A stretch of 64,000 nt of DNA from Ilyonectria destructans. Taxonomy: Eukaryota > Ascomycota > Sordariomycetes > Hypocreales > Nectriaceae. A program made the translations under genes and the position numbers. The notes beneath the pieces are model-generated. The model made no database searches, was not told where the DNA came from, and was given only the letters and a program-made list of their open reading frames with translations. Location of the stretch: contig JAHEWK010000011.1 of assembly GCA_020740775.1 (NCBI GenBank), forward strand, positions 1,054,001 to 1,118,000, written 5' to 3'. How positions within the stretch are numbered: position 1 is the first letter of the stretch; every line of letters begins with the position of its first letter. This document shows, piece after piece, positions 57,905-64,000 of this stretch.

Positions 57905-57927
57905 GAAATCCTCGTACAGAGAACTTA

Positions 57928-58054
57928 TAGCAATTATACGTTTCGATCGTACGACCTCCGGGTTATGAGCCCGGCTGAGAGGAGTTAGTCGATATTCGAG
58001 ATTTCTTAGGCTCAAATGTGATAACTTACCGCGCTTCCACTGCGCCAAATTGCT
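57928..58054 (-). tRNA. Initiator tRNA-Met (CAT) interrupted by a 55-bp mRNA-type intron
   Basis: Exons are 58054-58030 and 57974-57928; joined they give a 72-nt tRNA. Acceptor stem AGCAATT/AATTGCT pairs 7/7. D stem GCGC/GCGC pairs 4/4 with loop AGTGGAA. Anticodon stem CCGGG/CCCGG pairs 5/5 around loop CTCATAA (anticodon CAT). T stem GTACG/CGTAT pairs 4/5 plus one G-U. The discriminator is A. Initiator features are the A1-U72 pair, three consecutive G-C pairs next to the anticodon loop, and T loop ATCGAAA with A54. Box A (TGGCGCAGTGG, 58037-58047) and a box B-like GATCGAAAC (57940-57948) are present. The insertion at 57975-58029 falls after base 26, not at 37/38. I infer Pol III transcription from the boxes and the T6 run downstream. 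It could be a dead copy, but the stem pairing argues against long decay. Confidence 0.85.
57975..58029 (-). other. Spliceosomal-type intron inside the tRNA gene
   Basis: It begins GTAAGT, has a GACTAAC branch-like site 10-12 nt before the end, and ends CTCTCAG. The length of 55 bp equals the protein-gene introns in this window. It lies between base 26 and base 27 of the tRNA. No bulge-helix-bulge pairing was evident by eye. Confidence 0.8.
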
Positions 58055-58725
58055 TTGACTGATTGGTAACAGTGATCCAAAGATTGTACTATGAAGGTGT
58101 AGCAACATCCATTCACTCGGCCAAGGTTGGGACACTTGGGCTTTGGCTTCCTGCACCGGGTTTATTGTTAATTGTTAAATATTTCTGGGAGACGTCGGGA
58201 CTCTCTGCAGTGACGGCCTGGCAATGCCCGGAGGTCAGTCCGGAGGTTCGGCCCAGAGGTCCCGGGTCCGGAAGACGGAGTCTAGACCACTCGGTCGCCA
58301 TATCTAAGCCTGATATGCTCGCTTCCGGCTTCCAAGGATTGTCAGACGTTCCAAGGTGATCCATAATGCGACACGGATTAATTTCGAGGCGGAATGGGAC
58401 ATTGAATTTCTTGTTCGTTTACCAGCCGAGTACATATTTACGGAACAGACTGACGCTATTTGAAAATCATCTTAAACTACAACATTTGTCAGCCCTATTC
58501 ATGCCAATCACAATCCCCTCCGCACAAGAATTCGCTCCTTGTAAATCGACCTTTGTCCAAGTAGTTTCCCGAGGTACACCAACCGGTGGTTGCACCGAGT
58601 GAAAGCTGCATCCCTGTCGTGTACAATTGAAGTCCCACGCCCTTCGCGTCAGATCCTTCGTTTTGGGGACTTTGGATCCTCTCCCGGTCCCAGTCCAAGA
58701 TAAATATTAATCAATATCCAAGAAC
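58055..58725. other. Intergenic between tRNA and acyltransferase
   Basis: Nothing recognised beyond short open frames. CGG/CCG-rich sequence lies near 58228-58272. It should hold the 5' flank of the tRNA gene and the 3' UTR of the acyltransferase. Confidence 0.45.
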
Positions 58726-60231
58726 TCAGAGTCCATCAGGGGCGTCGGCGTACCGCCTGAAGACGGGATCGCTCAGGAGCCTCTCCATGGCCGAGCTCTC
58801 GACACCAACAAACGCCTCAACACCACCCCTCTTGGGATCGGGTAGAACAACCTGCATAGTGTGGGTAATTCCAACTGCCGGAGGTCGCAACGCCAGCATG
58901 TTGCCACCCAGGGCGGAACCCCACTCAATGTCGTAAAAGGGGAACTCGCGCCACGACGACTGGATCATGTGGTTACCGGGCATGTCGAGGAACACAACAG
59001 GTGCGAGGCGATTCAAGTCCTCAAGACGGTCCACGATCGTCATCAACTCATCTAAGTAAGTGCCCTCGGCCTTGATCAGGGCACGTCGGGAGATTATTGC
59101 CAAATCGGCAAGCGTGGCCTCGTTGACAACCTTGTCGAGGTCGAGCATGGCAGGGGCAAAGCCAAGGATGTTACCGATGGTATATTTGTGGACCGGAACA
59201 CCGGCTCGTCGGCGAGCGTCAAGGGCGATACCCACTTGAGATAGACCAGGGGCAGGCGTCGCAGCGTCGGCACCACCAGCAGTGACATTCGGGTGCTGGG
59301 CCACCATGGTGGAACGCCAGATGAGTGCTGTCAAGGCATCGTTGGTAGAGACGAAATCTGGGAGATCCTCATTCTTCAACAGTTTGGCATTGGCGGGAGA
59401 TGCCTCCTTCTTGAGAGCAGTGAGGTTCTCAGGAGAAATATAAAAGACGTGGCCGTGGTGGTTGGGCATCGACAACTTGGGAGGGACGCCAGTGGGGGTG
59501 AATGGGAGTTCAATGTACTCATGGTGGACCAGGTCCAGCTCAGCATTGGAATCGGAGGGCTTCATGAGCTTGGCTCGGTCATCTGAGGGGATCTCAACCG
59601 GATTTGTGATGGGGAGGCCTTGTGCACGGCGGACATCCTCGGCAAAGATCTCAGTAAACTTGTACGCCGTGGTGTGGTCGGCAAAGGCGTGGAGGAAGAA
59701 CATGTTCAGCAGCAGGCCGCCGCGGATGAAGTTGGCCTGCATCATGGTGACAGTCAAGTGGTCGCCAGCCTGGGGCCACTCGCCGCCGAGACCGCGCTTG
59801 GTGACAACCTCAGGGTCCAGAGCAGAGGCAGGGAAGCCTCGAGCCTTGAGCTCTGCAAAGCTAGGGAAGGCACCCTCAGAACGAAGGTCCTTGACGGCAA
59901 AGTCGTCGACCTCATCGCCGTAGTGACGCAGCTGCAGCATACCGGCCTGCTTTCCCTCCATGGGGATAGCCTCACAGCCAGCAACCGGGGTGCGATCCTT
60001 GAAGGACTTGTAGCTGGTCTTGAGGAGCTCGGCTAGGACGTCTATGTCGTAGTCCTCGGGCAGCTCAAAGAAGAAAATGTTTCGTACCCAACCCTTGGGA
60101 CCAATCTGCTCGGTAGGGAGGAGGGGAGGGGCCAGATCGGGCGAAGCATTGACCTCAATGGTAGCCTCATGCTTCTCGTCGAGCTCTGGTCGATCGGTAG
60201 ATACGACCTCAATCGGCATTGTAGTAGCCAT
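58726..60231 (-). CDS. BAHD/trichothecene-acetyltransferase-like transferase, 501 aa
   Basis: This is a single-exon gene. The catalytic motif H-x-x-x-D is present as HAFAD at residues 181-185 (FFLHAFADHTTAYKF). The structural DFGWG motif of BAHD enzymes is replaced by FYDIEWGSALGG near residue 430. The segment NDALTALIWRSTMVAQ matches the fungal transferase family (Transferase, PF02458-like), as does LGFAPAMLDLD. These enzymes move acyl groups from CoA thioesters to hydroxyls or amines of secondary metabolites, as in trichothecene 3-O-acetyltransferase. The substrate is unknown. Neighbours do not form a biosynthetic cluster. It is divergent to a Pth11-like receptor gene, with a 1.2-kb shared upstream region. 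Confidence 0.85.
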   Translation of the reverse strand: MATTMPIEVVSTDRPELDEKHEATIEVNASPDLAPPLLPTEQIGPKGWVRNIFFFELPEDYDIDVLAELLKTSYKSFKDRTPVAGCEAIPMEGKQAGMLQLRHYGDEVDDFAVKDLRSEGAFPSFAELKARGFPASALDPEVVTKRGLGGEWPQAGDHLTVTMMQANFIRGGLLLNMFFLHAFADHTTAYKFTEIFAEDVRRAQGLPITNPVEIPSDDRAKLMKPSDSNAELDLVHHEYIELPFTPTGVPPKLSMPNHHGHVFYISPENLTALKKEASPANAKLLKNEDLPDFVSTNDALTALIWRSTMVAQHPNVTAGGADAATPAPGLSQVGIALDARRRAGVPVHKYTIGNILGFAPAMLDLDKVVNEATLADLAIISRRALIKAEGTYLDELMTIVDRLEDLNRLAPVVFLDMPGNHMIQSSWREFPFYDIEWGSALGGNMLALRPPAVGITHTMQVVLPDPKRGGVEAFVGVESSAMERLLSDPVFRRYADAPDGL

Positions 60232-61448
60232 CTTGAAAGATCACGTATGGATTCGCTCCTTGAGAAATCGGATGTTGCTTGGGAGTCAGTCTCGAGTAAA
60301 GAGTAATGATGAAAAGTCTCCTGAAGAATTGAGGATGAAAAGATTGAAACTTGAGTCCAGGCTGCCCATAATTATGCAAAAGCGGCATGACAGGTCGCTG
60401 ATCATATACTCTTGCAGAATCGTTATCTCCCTGCATCTCCCCTGACAACGTTTCAAACATGTACAGGTGCCAGAAGGGTCTCTGGGGGAGTTCAATTGGG
60501 TTGTCTAGTTGCCCATTGGGAAGGAGCCCTTGTTTCCATGTCGATGGATGGCGGGCATTGTACATCCAGACACGCCATCAAACCCGCCCATGATACGACG
60601 TCTGCGGTGCCTGGCGAAAGGGTTGTTGGTTGATGTGCAGTTGGCTCAGGGATTGCCCGGTACAACCGGCCAGATCTAGAGAATCCTGCGACGCTAGGTG
60701 GGTATGTTCAGGATGGATTGGGAGTACGTAACCCACGTATGTGGTCCTATCTGGACGCGATATCAGGAAACCCACGTGTTGGTTCGGGTATTTGCAACGT
60801 TGTGCTGAGGGATGGGCAGAGAGCGGTCCGTGGAGAAGGAAACGCAGCGGAAATAAACGCACATGCCAAAGAGCAGCTCGTGGACGCCTGTCATTCCTTG
60901 CCGATCGAAATATCCGACCTCCTCCGATGGAATCGCCGGGAGTTTAGAGGCCCCCGGGCAGCCTCCGGGCGGGCCCGGCTCCACCGAACCCACTCCCCGA
61001 CTCCGTGTTTCAGGGATTCCAGTCCCCTTCCCCTTACCACCACAGTAGGAATCGCCAGGAATACATGGATGCCGGAACCGGGAACTTCCCTCCTGCAGCG
61101 CGGTGCGGCGCAGCATCCGCAGCGGAACAATCATGCCACATTGCTCCGTTTTCCTTTTTACTCGGCCGTGGGAACTCCCATATCGTGCCAAACGGCATTG
61201 ACCTGCAGGACACGACCAGTAATGATCGTCCAGACCATGGATATACATGGATATAGCTGGATAGAATCGGCGAGCAGTTCCCCGTGCCTGCATGTACGCT
61301 TGCGCAACCAACAAACTATTAATTAACAAGTCCCGTGTGCCGGACCAACACCGTGGGTACTAGTAACGAACCCATCCCAATCGCCATCGCATGCTGTCGG
61401 TTCGTCGTCATTCATTCACTGGTTGAAGGGAAGCAGAACTTGGGGATC
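60232..61448. other. Divergent promoter region
   Basis: No gene is recognised. A 188-codon minus-strand frame (61329-60763) has no domain. The sequence is rich in CGG/CCG triplets around 60940-60980 (CTCCGGGCGGGCCCGG), which could be regulatory, but no specific site can be assigned. Confidence 0.4.
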
Positions 61449-62843
61449 ATGACTGTCGACCCGGCTATCCTGGCTATCTTTGGAGCGGCCCCAGATGGCC
61501 TCGACCTCGACGAGCAAATTGTCACGACTTACAATGTCGTTGTGTGCGTTGTGCTCGGCATCGCCGCGGCTTTTGTTGGGCTTCGATTCTACGTGCGTCT
61601 ATTCAAGGGATCTAACCTTTGGTACGATGACTGGGCCATCGTCTTCGGCATTGTAAGTTTATTCATGGTCACGTTAACGGCCTCGGCATGAGGGATTGGA
61701 ACTAACCATCATCTACTCAACAGTTTTGCACCAGCGCAACAGTAGCAACCACAATTTTGGGTAGGTGAGGAGCGATTAACCCCCGTCCATTCACATTTGG
61801 TCACTCATATCCACTCCTTATAGCTGGAAATCATGGCGCCGGCGAGCATATCTGGTCAACTAACATCTCACGATTCATCAAGCTTATCAAGGTATGCAGC
61901 ATCTCAAAAGTCAAGAAGAACAATGAATTGACCAGTTACCTAGCTTGTATACGCGGAACCCTACATTTACGCATTGGCAGTCACATCCACCAAAGTCAGC
62001 ATCCTGCTCCTCTACCACCGCCTCTTCCGCTCAAAAAACGACTCGAACCGCGTCTTCACGATCATGTTCTGGGTGGCTGTTTTCCTGACGAGTATATACC
62101 CACTGATTCTATGGATTACCATGGCCTGCGCTTGCCAGCCAGTGAGTTACTACTGGAACCAATATCTCGGAGCAAAGGGCACCTGCATCGACACCCACCT
62201 ATTCTTCCTCCTGCTTGGCATAGTCAACATGCTCAACGACATTATAATTCTCCTCGTTCCCATCCCGAGGATTTTGCAGCTACATTTGAAGAAGAGGGTC
62301 AAGGCATCCATTGTCGGCATTATGTTGCTCGGAAGCTTGTAAGTCCCTCACGTACTTCCCCCACCGTGGTGATCAGAACTGATTTATCCCAGTGTTTGCG
62401 TAGCGAGTATCGTACGAATTTACTACCTCAACGGGCTCTTCAAGAATGTCGACGTCGCATGGTGGATGGGTCCCTCCTTCGCCTGGTCCAGTATTGAACC
62501 ATCTGTAGCCATCATCTCGGCATGCCTGCCTACGCTAGCGCCGCTGTTTCGCATGGGCCGGAATAAGTCTACGAGCAGCCCTTACTATGTCAGTGGCGAG
62601 AGGACCGGTCAGTCCGCGACGGGAAACTTGCATTCGCGGAATGTCCATGGCCGCTACAACGCCGGGCATTCCAGGATTGAGGATGACGAGGTCGAGCTCA
62701 CATACAAGGTGCAGGGCGGTGACTCTTCGTCAAACCGCAGCCCAGAGAGTCAAGGAAGCTCGGAATATGATCGTAATATCATGGTCAAGACTCATGTGTC
62801 AGTTGTGAGACAGGGACGGGAAGATCCTGCACGACGCAGGTAG
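61449..62843 (+). CDS. Pth11-like integral membrane (fungal rhodopsin-domain) protein, 384 aa
   Basis: Five exons (61449-61652, 61724-61760, 61824-61891, 61944-62338, 62393-62843) joined by introns of 52-71 bp keep one frame. Seven hydrophobic segments are visible, beginning with VVVCVVLGIAAAFVGLRFYV. The family signature WYDDWAIVFG follows TM1. LAGNHGAGEHIW, KVSILLLYHRLF and CACQPVSYYWNQ (with the conserved Cys-QP) follow, and the last helices read SFAWSSIEPSVAIISACLPTLAPLF. The cytosolic tail is Ser/Arg-rich (about 100 residues), typical of receptor-like members. No CFEM domain is present at the N-terminus. These proteins resemble the Magnaporthe Pth11 receptor group and are thought to sense surfaces or small molecules at the plasma membrane. 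The ligand is unknown. Confidence 0.85.
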
Positions 62844-64000
62844 GGTTGATTGACAGTGGAGAGGTGTCCATGCTGCTATAAAATCGGCCAACTGCCGATA
62901 GTACGCAGAATAGGACGGCAGAGCGTCTCGGGTACGGTGCAGCACATGGGAGCACATTCTCATCACAAGGGCGAACCGCTGAGACGCGTCACTAGGCTTG
63001 CTTGTCTTCTAAACTGTTCCTAGCGGCAGGGCTTATCCTGTAAAAATCATTCAAACACATACAATTAGACTACTAGGGCGGCCTGTTCATTAATATGTAC
63101 CACAATATGAGAGAAAGCAATGGCAACATTGAAAGCCAATAGCAAGAAAATCGCTCGGGCGTACAAAGTTGATTGCCTGTTATTTCACGTTAATCGACCA
63201 AATGTGATACAAGACTTGTTCGACCTTCCCAGTTGATCGTTCCTATCTGGCAAATGTTGCACTTGTGGTAGGCCAGCGATCCAAGAGGATGAGCACGTTT
63301 TCTAGCCGAAGGAGTAGGAATTCAATCCATGTTATGCAGTGACAGGCACAAAGGGTTACATGGGCTGTGAATCCGTTTGTCCCGATCGTGCCATCGACTG
63401 GGGTATTTGCTTGGCCAAACAAGGCTCCCTGGCATGTTCTCTCGGCGTCAGCATTCTATCTCAAGGTTGGTCGGAACCCGTACAAAATGTCACGCCACTG
63501 GGAGTGCCGTGCCGAGGTTGCATCGGCCAGACGACAAGAAAACGGCCGTAAAACAGACAGTGGCACCACTAAAAGATAACGGCTGGAAATCTGTTTCACA
63601 GACTTAGCACCCGTCTGTGCTCTAGTCGGCAATCTCCTGGCGTCGTGATTCCTCAACCATTCATTTTGCTGGGCAATGGGGAACTCGAGAGTTGAGGCAC
63701 GAGGCATGTCGTGCAACATGCAAGCAAACAGAGCCTTTCAAAAGCACGACCGAATTGTCTTCCCCGGAGGATCCGCATCTCGGCCAAATCATGTTTTCGT
63801 CTAAAATTAAGGCCGTCTAAAATTAAAGAATTGAGAGAGAAAAAGATGTGCGTGTTGGGCCAAGTCAACTGCACATCCTGCCATGGACTCCACATGGTTC
63901 GGATCCACCGCTGTCGCGGCCTTTTGGACCGGCATCCTGGTTTTCCCACCGCTGTAGTGTTCCATGTCAAGCAGTTTTGCTGGAGCCCGAGCCCCGGTTG
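62844..64000. other. Right-hand end of window, no recognised gene
   Basis: Short overlapping frames without family features. A 13-bp tandem (CGTCTAAAATTAA at 63798-63810 and 63814-63826) is the only small repeat seen. Confidence 0.45.
63798..63826 (+). repeat. 13-bp direct repeat, 16-bp period
   Basis: CGTCTAAAATTAA occurs twice, separated by GGC. Confidence 0.85.

Larger units (their letters stand above)
54940..57927. other. 3.0-kb region with diverged repeats and no clear gene
   Basis: A 123-codon minus-strand frame with a true ATG (55633-55262: RWVVQVAHDFPWQSYLP) and a 63-codon plus-strand frame (56586-56777) are the most protein-like, but no family is recognised. Two related segments (56739-56870 and 57681-57840) are diverged copies of one sequence. 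Confidence 0.4.

Noticed and set aside
60763..61329. 188-codon frame between the acyltransferase and the Pth11-like gene
   Set aside because: No family signal and low-complexity Gly/Pro/Arg content. It overlaps equally long frames on the other strand.

Overview
This window comes from a filamentous ascomycete (Pezizomycotina, probably a Sordariomycete). The evidence is GT-AG introns of about 47-145 bp with CTAAC/CTGAC-type branch sites, moderate GC, no operons, and families such as HET-domain proteins, Zn2Cys6 regulators, Pth11-like receptors, GT90/GT69 glycosyltransferases and small secreted cysteine-rich proteins. I see no intact transposon, no CRISPR array and no rRNA. Species cannot be named from the sequence alone.

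Layout. 0-11.4 kb is a housekeeping block: an unknown protein, a METTL25/RRNAD1-type methyltransferase, TFIID subunit TAF1, a eukaryotic-type D-serine dehydratase and a secreted Gly/Ser-rich DUF7732-like protein. 11.4-15.8 kb holds no convincing gene. 15.8-35 kb is accessory: two unknown proteins that each use a GC-AG intron (one carries an HExxH motif), a membrane GT90 glycosyltransferase, a candidate secreted effector, a decayed GT69 mannosyltransferase, a secreted GH105 hydrolase, a trans-3-hydroxy-L-proline dehydratase-like enzyme, a Fic protein and a salicylate-hydroxylase-like monooxygenase. 35-47.7 kb holds signalling and recognition genes: an ankyrin remnant, a HET protein, a kinase joined to a zinc-finger region, a GNAT acetyltransferase, and a homeodomain/C2H2 protein interrupted by an in-frame TGA. 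47.7-64 kb is gene-poor: a Zn2Cys6 regulator with a damaged splice acceptor, an UNC93-like transporter, diverged repeats, one tRNA gene, and a divergent pair of a BAHD-like acyltransferase and a Pth11-like receptor.

The most unusual object is at 57928-58054 on the minus strand. It is an initiator tRNA-Met whose four stems all pair, with a 55-bp insertion between the D arm and the anticodon arm. The insertion looks like an mRNA intron: GTAAGT donor, GACTAAC branch site and TCTCAG acceptor. Known nuclear tRNA introns sit at position 37/38 and are not spliceosomal.

Two regulators show single-base lesions against their family pattern: TGA where Trp is expected in the homeodomain protein, and an acceptor that is one base from AG in the Zn2Cys6 gene. 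With the GT69 wreck, this fits an accessory region that is losing genes. All spliced models here were built by hand from reading frame and splice consensus. No search or expression data were available.
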